A stretch of 64,000 nt of DNA from contig NZ_KB455575.1 of assembly GCF_000341735.1 (NCBI RefSeq), forward strand, positions 3,480,904-3,544,903, written 5' to 3'. Shown piece by piece: positions 46,145 to 55,102 of the stretch. The DNA is from Methylotuvimicrobium buryatense 5G. Its GTDB lineage: Bacteria; Pseudomonadota; Gammaproteobacteria; Methylococcales; Methylomonadaceae. The position numbers and the translations under genes are program-made. Positions within the stretch are counted from its first letter, which is position 1. Each line of letters starts with the position of its first letter. A model generated the notes under the pieces. That model was not told the DNA's origin. It saw nothing but the letters and a program-made list of their open reading frames with translations, and did no database searches.

Positions 46145-46816
46145 GTGAAAGTGAATACTATTACCATGGGTGCTTTGGCATCCTTGCTACTATCTAGTCC
46201 GATAGTTGGCGCTGAAGATAAATATCCGGCAGCAGACTTTAAACCGAAGGTTCAATATCAGGATTCCGACTATATCGCCAATACAGCGAAAGAGCCGGCC
46301 AAGGCTGAAGTCGCTGCCAAACCGACAGAGCCCGACTCCCGTTATCCAGCGACCAATTTCGAGCCAAAAGTCGTTTATCAAGATAGCGAGTATAAGCATA
46401 CAACGCCAAAAGTGGCGACTCCAAGTGCGAACACAAGCTCGTCTTCTACGAGTTCAAGTGCTGAAGTCGCGAGCGCCGAATCGGCAACTCAAGAAGCGAA
46501 ATCGGATAACACTCTAGTGATACTAGTCGCCGTATTGGCTGCTGTCGGTTTTCTAGTATTTAGAAGAAGTTCGGGTGTTGCCAAGTCCGGTGCGAGTGCT
46601 TCGGCTTATTATCAAGACAACAGCGGAACGACCGGCGTTGCAAGATATCTCAACAAGCTTGAAGGCTCTGCAGTGACTGGCGTCGCTAAATATTTGGAAA
46701 AACAAGCGGCATCGGTGCAAGAAAAAGTTGCGACCACAGGGGTCGACAAATATTTGGAAAAGAAAGAATTGGAATCGGAAACCGGCGTGTCAAAATATCT
46801 TCGTACTAAAGGCTAA
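46145..46816 (+). CDS. Single-span membrane protein with cytoplasmic TGVxKYL motifs (candidate RuMP anchor)
   Basis: A 223-residue protein of no known family. Start GTG 46145 with AAAGGGGAA upstream. A signal peptide (residues 1-23, ending VGA) is followed by two imperfect repeats, YPAADFKPKVQYQDSDY (27-43) and YPATNFEPKVVYQDSEY (67-83), a Ser-rich linker (97-116), one membrane span (about 122-139, NTLVILVAVLAAVGFLVF) and RRSS. The positive-inside rule places the C-terminus in the cytoplasm. There lie four motifs: TGVARYL (163), TGVAKYL (178), TGVDKYL (198) and TGVSKYL (213), the same as in the repeat protein encoded upstream. An anchor that ties the same partners to the membrane is inferred from shared motifs and position. 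Confidence 0.85.
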   Translation: MKVNTITMGALASLLLSSPIVGAEDKYPAADFKPKVQYQDSDYIANTAKEPAKAEVAAKPTEPDSRYPATNFEPKVVYQDSEYKHTTPKVATPSANTSSSSTSSSAEVASAESATQEAKSDNTLVILVAVLAAVGFLVFRRSSGVAKSGASASAYYQDNSGTTGVARYLNKLEGSAVTGVAKYLEKQAASVQEKVATTGVDKYLEKKELESETGVSKYLRTKG

Positions 46817-47547
46817 AATCGAAGAGAACTAAAGGATAAAGAGCAAACAATCGAGATTTGTAGCCGGAAATGACTTCTAATTGATCGAATATACGTCTAA
46901 TTGCTATGAGATTTGGGGCGTGCTTGGAGGGGGATGTCGTCAAGCACCGATGGATGGTTTCACAACGGTCCTCAACAGGCACTCCCCATTTCCCTTAAGA
47001 AGTCGCTCGATTTTTCAGTATGAAAAGAGTAGCGGTAGGCTCAAGATGGGCTCTTTTATCGACGAGGACGAGATAAATACCGGGCATTAAAAATCGTTAT
47101 ATTGAATGCCGGTTTGCTCAATAACGAAATATACTCATCGTAGATCAAAATTCGGCACCGGGGCCCGTCAAAGGACGCCGTGAATACGTCCATGTAGGCA
47201 AAGCCTTTGCCAGGCACCCCGGTGCCTACTTAGGCACTGCCGAAATTTGAAGTACGAAAGGTATATATTGGGCGAACCAATTTGATAAATCGGCTGCCTT
47301 TTTTAATCACGATGATCCGATATAGGAATTTGCTGATTAAATACTATCGAATAATAAAAACATAAAAGGCACGCTCGGTCATCGACTGGCTTCGGGACCA
47401 AATCCAAAATTAAATTCGAGCGTTTCATATATCGACGTTGAATTAGTATTTCACTTTTCGGCATGAGTCGCGGATCAATCCAGCCGTGGCCGCAATTATT
47501 TCCGGGAAGTCAAAAGATTTATATAACAGCAAATAAAGGTGCACAAA
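46817..47547. other. Gene-free gap before transaldolase
   Basis: 731 bp. It holds a relic of the family E palindrome (about 46913-46990, GTGCTTGGAGGGGGATGTCG ... AACAGGCACTCCCCA), a full family C element (47129-47266), and about 280 bp of leader before tal with a ribosome binding site (AAAGGTG). The 69-residue frame at 46881 runs through the relic and is not taken as a gene. Confidence 0.6.
47129..47266. repeat. MITE-like palindromic element, family C
   Basis: Shares terminal arms (ATATACTCATCGTAGATCAA ... GAAGTACGAAAGGTATAT) and the GGCACCGGGG / CCCCGGTGCC core with the copies at 20624 and 62172; the loop is shortened. Confidence 0.7.
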
Positions 47548-48534
47548 ATGGCAAAAAATTTACTTGAACAACTTCGGGAAATGACCGTCGTTGTCGCAGA
47601 TACCGGCGATCTTCAGGCAATCGAAACATTCAAGCCCAGAGATGCAACAACCAATCCATCGTTAATTACAGCAGCGGCTCAAATGCCTCAGTACCAAGAT
47701 ATCGTCGACGATACCTTGAAAGGTGCAAGAGCCACATTAGGTCAAAGCGCTTCGTCAGCGGAAGTCGTTTCTCTGGCATTTGACCGCTTGGCGGTTTCAT
47801 TCGGTTTGAAAATTCTGGACATCATTCCCGGACGAGTTTCGACCGAAGTCGACGCCAGACTGTCATACGATACCGAAGCAACGATTGCTAAAGGCCGAGA
47901 ATTAATCGCTCAGTACGAAGAGAAAGGCGTTTCTAAAGATCGAATTCTGATCAAAATCGCATCGACATGGGAAGGCATTAAAGCAGCGGAAGTTCTCGAA
48001 AAAGAAGGCATTCATTGTAATCTGACTTTATTATTCGGATTGCATCAAGCGATTGCTTGCGCCGAAGCGGGCATTACACTGATTTCTCCATTCGTCGGAC
48101 GTATTCTGGACTGGTATAAAAAAGACACCGGACGCGATTCTTACGAACCGGCAGAAGATCCGGGCGTCATTTCGGTCACTGATGTTTACAACTACTACAA
48201 AAAATTCGGTTATAAAACTGAAGTTATGGGCGCAAGTTTCCGTAACATTGGCGAGATTACCGAATTAGCCGGTTGTGATTTATTGACTATCTCGCCTTCG
48301 CTGCTAGGAGAATTGCAATCTACCGAAGGCGATTTGCCACGTAAACTCGACCCTGCCAAAGCTGCTGGACAAGCGATTGAGAAAATCACTGTCGATAAAG
48401 CAACTTTCGATCGCATGCATGCAGATAACAGAATGGCGACGGAAAAATTATCCGAAGGTATCGATGGTTTCACTAAAGCGCTCGAAACCTTGGAAACACT
48501 GTTGGCTGAGCGTTTGGCGTCCTTAGAGGGATAA
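47548..48534 (+). CDS. tal: Transaldolase
   Basis: A 328-residue class I transaldolase (TalB type). Schiff-base Lys136 lies in [18 protein letters not shown]; the DATTNPSL and [12 protein letters not shown] motifs are present. It exchanges C3 units between sugar phosphates in the rearrangement branch that regenerates ribulose 5-phosphate for HPS. ATG 47548 (MAKNLLEQL) is preferred over GTG 47539. A terminator-like hairpin separates it from fba. Confidence 0.96.
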   Translation: MAKNLLEQLREMTVVVADTGDLQAIETFKPRDATTNPSLITAAAQMPQYQDIVDDTLKGARATLGQSASSAEVVSLAFDRLAVSFGLKILDIIPGRVSTEVDARLSYDTEATIAKGRELIAQYEEKGVSKDRILIKIASTWEGIKAAEVLEKEGIHCNLTLLFGLHQAIACAEAGITLISPFVGRILDWYKKDTGRDSYEPAEDPGVISVTDVYNYYKKFGYKTEVMGASFRNIGEITELAGCDLLTISPSLLGELQSTEGDLPRKLDPAKAAGQAIEKITVDKATFDRMHADNRMATEKLSEGIDGFTKALETLETLLAERLASLEG

Positions 48535-48606
48535 GATACGTTTCGGCATGGCGGCACAAGGGATGGGCCGCATGAAATGATAAAATTTTATCCGTAAATA
48601 CATTTT

Positions 48607-48648
48607 CCCGTTTTTGTGCAGTTGTCGCGAAAACGGGTTTGTTTTTTG
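48607..48648 (+). terminator. Intrinsic terminator between tal and fba, in the fba leader
   Basis: An 8-bp stem CCCGTTTT / AAAACGGG with a 15-base loop is followed by TTTGTTTTTT. It ends only about 16 bp before the fba start codon, so any fba promoter farther upstream would transcribe through it; attenuation is possible. Confidence 0.7.
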
Positions 48649-48663
48649 ATATAGGAACCAAAA

Positions 48664-49743
48664 ATGGCACAAAAAATTTTAGATATTGTTAAACCAGGTG
48701 TCGTAACCGGTGAAGATGTACAAAAAGTCTTTGCGTTTTGTAAAGAACATAAGTTTGCACTTCCAGCTGTAAACGTCATCAGTACCGATACGATCAATGC
48801 AGTACTCGAAGGTGCGGCTAAAGCAAAATCAGCCGTTATCATTCAGTTTTCAAACGGCGGCGCTGCTTTTTTTGCCGGCAAAGGCGTCAGTTTAGAAGGT
48901 CAAATGCCTTCAATTTTGGGAGCGATCTCAGGCGCGCAGCACGTTCATCTTATGGCTGAGCATTACGGTGTACCGGTTATTTTACATACCGATCATGCCG
49001 CGAAAAAATTATTACCCTGGATCGATGGCTTATTAGATGCCGGGGAAAAGCATTTCGAAAAAACCGGAAAACCGTTATTCAGTTCTCATATGCTGGATCT
49101 TTCAGAAGAAAGTCTGGAAGAGAACATTGAAATTTGCGGTAAATATCTAGAGCGTATGTCCAAAATGGATATGACTCTTGAAATTGAACTGGGTTGCACG
49201 GGCGGCGAAGAAGACGGCGTAGATAATACCGGTATGGATCATTCTATGCTCTATACGCAGCCGGAAGATGTTGCCTATGCTTATGAGCATTTAAGCAAAA
49301 TTAGCCACCGTTTTACGATCGCGGCATCTTTCGGTAATGTGCACGGTGTTTACAAACCCGGCAATGTTAAGCTAACTCCGACCATTTTGCTGAATTCGCA
49401 AAAATTCGTTTCCGAGAAATATGACTTACCGGAAAACAGCTTGACCTTCGTATTTCATGGCGGTTCAGGTTCCACTCCTGAAGAAATCAAGGAATCGATC
49501 AGCTACGGCGTCGTTAAAATGAATATCGACACCGATACTCAATGGGCAACCTGGGCTGGCGTCATGGAATTCTATAAGAAAAACGAAGGTTATTTGCAAG
49601 GCCAAATCGGTAACCCTGACGGCGACGACAAGCCGAATAAAAAATATTATGATCCACGCGTTTGGCAACGTGCCGGCCAAGTCGGCATGGTGACCCGCCT
49701 GCAGCAGGCTTTCCAAGACTTAAACGCAACTAATACGTTGTAA
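48664..49743 (+). CDS. fba: Fructose-bisphosphate aldolase, class II
   Basis: A 359-residue zinc-dependent aldolase. ILHTDHAAKKLLPW holds catalytic Asp110 and Zn ligand His111; the GCTGGEEDGVDN segment and the phosphate-binding FVFHGGSGSTPEEI / VKMNIDTDTQWA segments are intact. It cleaves fructose 1,6-bisphosphate (and can act on sedoheptulose bisphosphate) in the RuMP cleavage branch. Strong terminator downstream. Confidence 0.96.
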   Translation: MAQKILDIVKPGVVTGEDVQKVFAFCKEHKFALPAVNVISTDTINAVLEGAAKAKSAVIIQFSNGGAAFFAGKGVSLEGQMPSILGAISGAQHVHLMAEHYGVPVILHTDHAAKKLLPWIDGLLDAGEKHFEKTGKPLFSSHMLDLSEESLEENIEICGKYLERMSKMDMTLEIELGCTGGEEDGVDNTGMDHSMLYTQPEDVAYAYEHLSKISHRFTIAASFGNVHGVYKPGNVKLTPTILLNSQKFVSEKYDLPENSLTFVFHGGSGSTPEEIKESISYGVVKMNIDTDTQWATWAGVMEFYKKNEGYLQGQIGNPDGDDKPNKKYYDPRVWQRAGQVGMVTRLQQAFQDLNATNTL

Positions 49744-49757
49744 TAACAGCGTCCTTG

Positions 49758-49792
49758 AAAAGCCGATAATGACATTATCGGCTTTTTATTTG
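49758..49792 (+). terminator. Intrinsic terminator of fba
   Basis: AAAAGCCGATAATG pairs with CATTATCGGCTTTT around a tiny loop and is followed by TATTT, about 15 bp after the fba stop. Confidence 0.9.
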
Positions 49793-49869
49793 CCTGAAAA
49801 AGTCTCAAAGCCCGGATTATTGTCGGCTTAACATGGGCGTAAGCAATGGTGTGGGAATCTTAATTGACA

Positions 49870-51606
49870 ATGAAAAAAAGAATATTAATTATCGGCGGCG
49901 TCGCAGGTGGCGCAAGCTGCGCTGCTCGGCTTCGTCGACTGTGCGAACATTGTGAAATCGTCATTTTCGAAATGGGTTCCTATGTCAGCTTTGCCAATTG
50001 CGGATTACCTTATTTTATTGGCGACGTGATTGTCGACGAACAAAAATTGCTCGTAGCAACACCGGAGTTATTCGAAAAGAGATTCAATATTCGTGTTTGT
50101 ACCGATACCGAAGTGCTTGCGATCGATAGAACGAATAAAAGCATAGAAGTGTGTGATTTAAAAACCGGGAGGATGCGAAATGAATCGTACGATGCCTTAG
50201 TGCTTTCGACCGGGTCGGAAGCCGTATGGCCAGATATCGACGGTATCGATTTACCCGGTATATACGTATTAAGAACGATTCCGGATAGCCGAAAAATACG
50301 CGGTAATTTAGCGAATATGAAAAGCGCAGTGGTTTTGGGGGCCGGGTTTTTAGGCTTAGAGTTAGCCGAGAATCTAAAAAAACGGGGCTTAAAGGTAACC
50401 GTGTTGCAATCGACCGATCAAGTCATGCCGGCGTTAGATAAGGAAATGGCTAGATTTGTCGCACAGTATTTGCAAAAAAACGATATTGATTTGCAGCTTA
50501 ACTGCCAAGTTAAGCGGTTTGAGCTGAATATAGATCAGACGCTAACCGTGCATCGGCAAGACGGCGAATCGATTGTCAGCGATGCGGTCATGGTCTCCGT
50601 TGGCGTAAAACCCAGAACTCAATTAGCCCGTCAAGCCGGTTTGATCATCGGCGATTTAGGCGGAATCCGAGTCGATGAAACCATGCAAACCAGCGACTCA
50701 CATATTTGGGCGGTCGGTGATGTAGTCGAAGTACGGAATGTCATAACCGGCGAATGGCAATTATTACCTTTGGCCGGTCCTGCGAACCGGCAAGGTCGAT
50801 TAGCGGCTGCGGCAATATTAAGCAATGAAGATCAGCAAGAGCTTCCGTCGATCTACCGAGGCGTTCAAGGGACATCGGTGTGCGGGCTCTTCGATTTGAC
50901 AATCGCCAGTACCGGCGTTAATGAAAAGACCTTACAGAAGATTGGTTATGAACATTATGAAAAGGTTTATCTGCACCCGGGTAATCATGTCGGCTATTAC
51001 CCGGGAGCGAAGCCGATTCACATGAAATTGCTGTACGATACTAGCAACGGCAAAATTCTCGGCGCTCAAGCGCTCGGCGAGTCGGGTGTGGCGCGGCGTA
51101 TCGATGTCATTTCGGCATTCATACAAATGGGCGGTAGCGTTTACGATTTAGAGGAAGCCGAATTGTGTTATGCCCCGCAATTCGGAGCGACCAAAGATCC
51201 GGTGAATTTAGCCGGCATGATCGCGGCCAATCAATTGCGCGGGATGCATCCGCTTGCAAAATGGGAAGAGTTACTCGAAACGCATGTACAAGTTACGGAA
51301 GATCAGGACGAAGCGGCGCAATTACTCGCGTTTATATTGGACGATCCTTTTACACAGGCTCAGCTTGTCGATGTGCGAACCGAAGCGGAATTTCTGCAGA
51401 AACATATTCCGAATGCGATAAACATTCCGTTGGATAATTTACGCGATCGGTTAAATGAATTATCCCGCGAGCGGGAAATTTGGGTCGTTTGCGGCGTTGG
51501 GCAAAGAGCTTACAATGCCACCCGGATTCTGCAGCAAAACGGATTTCGGGTTAGAAATTTATCGGGTGGTATGCAAACTTATGAGACTTATAATGGTGAA
51601 AGATGA
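49870..51606 (+). CDS. CoA-disulfide reductase-like flavoprotein with C-terminal rhodanese domain
   Basis: A 578-residue FAD/NAD(P)-dependent pyridine nucleotide-disulfide oxidoreductase. FAD motif IIGGVAGGASCAARLRR, active-site Cys44 in SFANCGLPYF, NAD(P) motif VVLGAGFLGLELAENL and second FAD motif IWAVGDVVEV. The last ~100 residues are a rhodanese domain (LVDVRTEAEF ... WVVCGVGQRAYNATRIL) with its own catalytic Cys. This fusion is known from CoA-disulfide/persulfide reductases (CoADR-RHD, Npsr type) that reduce low-molecular-weight polysulfides. ATG 49870 is preferred to TTG 49864. The stop codon lies inside a heptanucleotide repeat. Confidence 0.85.
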   Translation: MKKRILIIGGVAGGASCAARLRRLCEHCEIVIFEMGSYVSFANCGLPYFIGDVIVDEQKLLVATPELFEKRFNIRVCTDTEVLAIDRTNKSIEVCDLKTGRMRNESYDALVLSTGSEAVWPDIDGIDLPGIYVLRTIPDSRKIRGNLANMKSAVVLGAGFLGLELAENLKKRGLKVTVLQSTDQVMPALDKEMARFVAQYLQKNDIDLQLNCQVKRFELNIDQTLTVHRQDGESIVSDAVMVSVGVKPRTQLARQAGLIIGDLGGIRVDETMQTSDSHIWAVGDVVEVRNVITGEWQLLPLAGPANRQGRLAAAAILSNEDQQELPSIYRGVQGTSVCGLFDLTIASTGVNEKTLQKIGYEHYEKVYLHPGNHVGYYPGAKPIHMKLLYDTSNGKILGAQALGESGVARRIDVISAFIQMGGSVYDLEEAELCYAPQFGATKDPVNLAGMIAANQLRGMHPLAKWEELLETHVQVTEDQDEAAQLLAFILDDPFTQAQLVDVRTEAEFLQKHIPNAINIPLDNLRDRLNELSREREIWVVCGVGQRAYNATRILQQNGFRVRNLSGGMQTYETYNGER

Positions 51607-51692
51607 AAGATGAAAGATGAAAGATGAAAGATGAAAGGTGAAAGGTCAATGGTGAAAGGTCAATGGTGAATGGTGAATGGTGAATGGTGAAT
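51595..51692. repeat. Heptanucleotide tandem repeat, 14 units
   Basis: Fourteen 7-bp units: GGTGAAA once, GATGAAA five times, then GGTGAAA/GGTCAAT alternating, ending in four GGTGAAT. It begins in the last codons of the CoADR-like gene (stop in unit 2) and reaches 85 bp before the P-type ATPase start. Such arrays change length by slipped-strand mispairing and could alter promoter spacing for the downstream gene. Confidence 0.9.
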
Positions 51693-51777
51693 GGGCATCT
51701 GGTTCCGGCTTTAAACCGTACTAAAAGAAGGGGCTTGTAATTTATTGATAAGCGGTTATGCTGAAGCGGATAGTTAA

Positions 51778-54267
51778 ATGGCCGACGGAAACATAAAAAT
51801 GGGCAATATGGATACGATACAACCGACCAAGCATTTTTCGATTGCACACCGCTTAAACAAACGGCTCCGCATCATCGTTCCGAGTTTACGAAAAGATCGA
51901 GAGCGTGCTTATATCTTGCAAATTCTATTGTTGAAACGCGAAGGCGTTGAATCGGTCAATATCACGCCGCAGATTGGGTCGTTAACAATATTTTACGATC
52001 CGGAAAAATTGCCGTTCGAAAATCTATTGCGTCTGCTAGATGCCGTAATCGCCAATATCGGCGTGCAACCGCGCGAAGTGCTGAAAAGCCTAAAGCGGGA
52101 TAAAAATTATTCCGACAAACTTGCTCAAGACTATGTCATCGGTGTCGGCGATATGAGCTGCGCCTCCTGCGCATTATATTTGGAAATGGTCCTGCAACGG
52201 CAGCCCGATGTGCTTCACGCCAGTGTCAATTACATTTCCGAAACCGCGCGGATCAAAACTTACTTGCCGAAAGATAAATTATTCAAAATTATCGCGGACA
52301 ATGGCTATCAGGGCTTTTCGATCGATTCCTTGGCCGAACGAAAATTATTATTCGATCTTGAGCGCAAGCATTTACATAAAGCCAAACGGCAAATACTGGC
52401 GCTGGGCAAATTGAGCGTGCCGGTATGGTTACTGAGTGCGATCGGCTCAAAATCGCGCACACTCTTATTGATACAAGCCGTTTTAGCCGGTGCAGCTATT
52501 ATCGGCGGCGGCCGAGACATTTTCAAAAAAGCGTTTAATCAAGCCAAGCGCGGCGCTGCCGAGATGGATAGTTTGGTTGCGCTAGGTGTTGGCGCGGCTT
52601 ATACCTACAGCATTCCGGCATTATTTCGTCCCTCCCGTCATGTCTATTTCGGTGCAGCGACCGCGATTATCGATTTTGTGACGGTAGGCCGTTATCTGGA
52701 AGAACTAGCAAAAAATCGGGCGGTTCAAGACATACGCAAATTGGTGAATCTACAGCCTCATCAAGCGACATTGCTCAAAGACGGCAAAGAATTAAAAATC
52801 ATGGCCGAACAAATCGAGATCGGCAACATTCTTCTGATCAGGCCGGGCGAGCGCATTCCGGCAGACGGCGAAGTGATCAAAGGGTTATCCAGCGTCAACG
52901 AAGCAATGGTAACCGGCTCGGCGATGCCCGCGATCAAAGAGCCCGGCCATAGACTCTACGATGGCAGCATCAACGGCAGCGGCGTACTGCAAATGCGCGC
53001 CACCGCAACCGGCAAGGATACCTTCTTGTCGGGTTTGATTCATATGGTTGACCAGGCTCAGGCGTCGAAATTGAAAATCCAAAAAACCGTCGATAGCGTC
53101 GCATCGGTTTTCGTGCCGTCGGTGATCGTATTGTCGGGAGTCACCTTCGGAGGCTGGTTGTTGGCTGGTGAGCGGGTAGCGCATGCTTTGTCCAATGCGA
53201 TTGCCGTATTGTTGATTTCATGTCCATGCGCGCTCGGTTTGGCAACACCGGCGGCAACGATGGTGGGAACCGGTCAGGCGGCCAGGCGCGGCATTTATAT
53301 CAGGAATGGCGAAGTCCTAGAAACGGCGGCGTCCATCGATACCGTTTTATTCGACAAAACCGGGACGATCACTGAAGGTATTGCCGAAATAACCGACTTG
53401 TTCAATGTATCGGATTTCGACGACGAGCGTCTGTTGCAGCTTGCGGCGTCAGCGGAGTTCAATTCGGAACATTTTTTAGGTCAAGCGATTGTACGCTACG
53501 CTAAAGAGCGTGGCATGGAAATAGAAGAATCCTCGCAATTTCATAATGCGCCGGATCGGGGCATTCGCGCTCAAATCGGTGACCGCCAATTATTGCTTGG
53601 CAGCGATCTTTGGATGAAACAACACCAGATCGATCTAACACCGCTTAAAGCGACCTCAAAAAAACTGGCTCAGCAAGGCAAGACCTTGGTTTTTCTTGCA
53701 ATCGATCGGCGCGCGGCGGCGTTGTTTGCCGCTACCGATACGATACGTTCGAACGCCCGTCAAGTTGTCGAGCAGTTGCATCAAGCCGGGATCGATACCT
53801 GGATGGTGACCGGCGATACCGAACTGGCGGCCCGGCATATTTCCGAGCAGGTAGGAATCGTTACCGTGTATTCCGAAGCGGATCCCGCTAAAAAATTAGC
53901 GCTGATTCGTCAATTACGCGAAAGCGGGCACAAAGTCGCGATGATCGGCGACGGCATTAACGATGCGCCGGCGCTCGCGGCCGCGAATGTCAGCCTGGTG
54001 ATCGATAAAGGCACCGATATCGCCATAGAAGCAGCCGACTTGGTGCTGTTGGACGGCGATATCGGCAAAATCGCCGATGCCATCGAATTGAGCGAGAATA
54101 CGCTAAGTATTATCAAACAAAATCTGATTTGGGCATTCGGTTATAACGCGATTGCAATACCGTTTGCAGTGGCCGGTAAGCTTAATCCGGCCATCGCCTC
54201 GGCAGCGATGGCTCTCAGCTCGGTGTCGGTCATCGTTAATTCGCTACGCCTGAACCGGAAAAAATGA
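51778..54267 (+). CDS. P1B-type heavy-metal ATPase with altered TGES and SEHP motifs
   Basis: An 829-residue CopA-like P-type ATPase. An N-terminal degenerate HMA-like region without CxxC (about 30-100) precedes an HMA domain with Cys128/Cys131 (GDMSCASC). The transport CPC is Cys482-Pro-Cys484 (SCPCALGLATP), the phosphorylated Asp526 is in DKTGT, the hinge is GDGINDAP, and the TM7/TM8 residues YN and M-x2-SS fit Cu(I) selectivity. Odd: the actuator motif TGES reads TGSA (379-382), losing the Glu that drives dephosphorylation, and the nucleotide-domain SEHP reads SEHF (His565, Phe566). Frame is intact, so this is not simple decay. It may be a slow pump, a metal sensor/loader or a divergent subtype. 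Confidence 0.85.
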   Translation: MADGNIKMGNMDTIQPTKHFSIAHRLNKRLRIIVPSLRKDRERAYILQILLLKREGVESVNITPQIGSLTIFYDPEKLPFENLLRLLDAVIANIGVQPREVLKSLKRDKNYSDKLAQDYVIGVGDMSCASCALYLEMVLQRQPDVLHASVNYISETARIKTYLPKDKLFKIIADNGYQGFSIDSLAERKLLFDLERKHLHKAKRQILALGKLSVPVWLLSAIGSKSRTLLLIQAVLAGAAIIGGGRDIFKKAFNQAKRGAAEMDSLVALGVGAAYTYSIPALFRPSRHVYFGAATAIIDFVTVGRYLEELAKNRAVQDIRKLVNLQPHQATLLKDGKELKIMAEQIEIGNILLIRPGERIPADGEVIKGLSSVNEAMVTGSAMPAIKEPGHRLYDGSINGSGVLQMRATATGKDTFLSGLIHMVDQAQASKLKIQKTVDSVASVFVPSVIVLSGVTFGGWLLAGERVAHALSNAIAVLLISCPCALGLATPAATMVGTGQAARRGIYIRNGEVLETAASIDTVLFDKTGTITEGIAEITDLFNVSDFDDERLLQLAASAEFNSEHFLGQAIVRYAKERGMEIEESSQFHNAPDRGIRAQIGDRQLLLGSDLWMKQHQIDLTPLKATSKKLAQQGKTLVFLAIDRRAAALFAATDTIRSNARQVVEQLHQAGIDTWMVTGDTELAARHISEQVGIVTVYSEADPAKKLALIRQLRESGHKVAMIGDGINDAPALAAANVSLVIDKGTDIAIEAADLVLLDGDIGKIADAIELSENTLSIIKQNLIWAFGYNAIAIPFAVAGKLNPAIASAAMALSSVSVIVNSLRLNRKK

Positions 54268-54325
54268 GCCAATCACCCTGATTAATTTTGGGGCTTGCAA
54301 AATCGCAAGCCCGCTTCAAGCAGGT

Positions 54326-54601
54326 TTAATCGTAGCTGTAATGTTTGCGCAATGGTTTAACGACTTCCCAATCGCTGTTCAAACCTTCGGGGAAAACGAC
54401 CAAGTCGCCGGGAAGAATGCGAACCGGCTCGCCGCCTTCAGGCGTAACAATGATCTCGCCTTCGAGAATATAGGCCGTTTCGGTTTCGTCGAAGTCGATC
54501 GAGAACTTGGAGACTTCTTTTTCCCAAATAGCCCAATCCGAGACGCCTAATTCTTCCAAACGGGCTTCGCTGGGTTGATGTTCAATCTTGATTTGTGTCA
54601 T
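54326..54601 (-). CDS. Small cupin-domain protein
   Basis: A 91-residue single-cupin protein of the ethanolamine-utilisation/DUF861 type: SKFSIDFDETETAYILEGEI and GEPVRILPGDLVVFPEG form the two cupin motifs. Histidines usual in metal-binding cupins are mostly absent. Substrate unknown. Single gene, convergent with the P-type ATPase. Confidence 0.85.
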   Translation of the reverse strand: MTQIKIEHQPSEARLEELGVSDWAIWEKEVSKFSIDFDETETAYILEGEIIVTPEGGEPVRILPGDLVVFPEGLNSDWEVVKPLRKHYSYD

Positions 54602-54816
54602 AAAAATCCTTGATAAGAAATAACGAGCGGCGATTTTAGCATTTTCCGTTAAAAAGGCACTGTTGTTATCGAGGAACTTTTTTTAAATAGGAATTCCTAA
54701 TTGGAGTTATATCAACCGAAATAAAACATCATAGACTTAGGAATTAAATTTGGTTTTCGGTTCTTGTGCGTTTAACATGACTGTTAGAAAAATAGAGTCT
54801 TGCATAGGCATCGCTT

Positions 54817-54994
54817 AGGATTTGGTCGCAAATAACGTCCCTATTTTATGGAGGTTTCGGTAACTCGATTGACAGGTGTCGGCGGCAGGCAGCCGCCGTC
54901 AAGTCTACACGGATGTATTCACGGCACCCTGTCAAGCGAGTTACTGAAACCTCGACAAAGCTCATAGTTTCAGGACGTTATTTATCACGAAATC
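54817..54994. repeat. MITE-like palindromic element, family D
   Basis: Terminal inverted repeats (GGATTTGGTCGCAAATAACG and, inverted, GATTTCGTGATAAATAACGT) enclose the GACAGGTGTCGGCGGCAGGC ... CACGGCACCCTGTCAAGCGA core. It fills part of the 501-bp gap 54602-55102; the remainder contains only the divergent promoters of the cupin and lipoprotein genes, not resolved. Half-copies occur near 58450 and 62330. Confidence 0.7.
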
Positions 54995-55102
54995 ATTATT
55001 GTAAGATTTGTCATTCGGTCGCTATGAAGAACGAGGCCGAACATTTGTTGAGACATCGGTAGACTACCCCGAATGTCTCGACGCTATCGTTGAGAGGACA
55101 TT

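Noticed and set aside
46881-47090. 69-residue open frame before transaldolase
   Set aside because: It runs through a palindromic-repeat relic; a similar peptide (CRQAPMDGF) appears in another copy of the same repeat on the opposite strand near 55840, so it is a repeat artefact.
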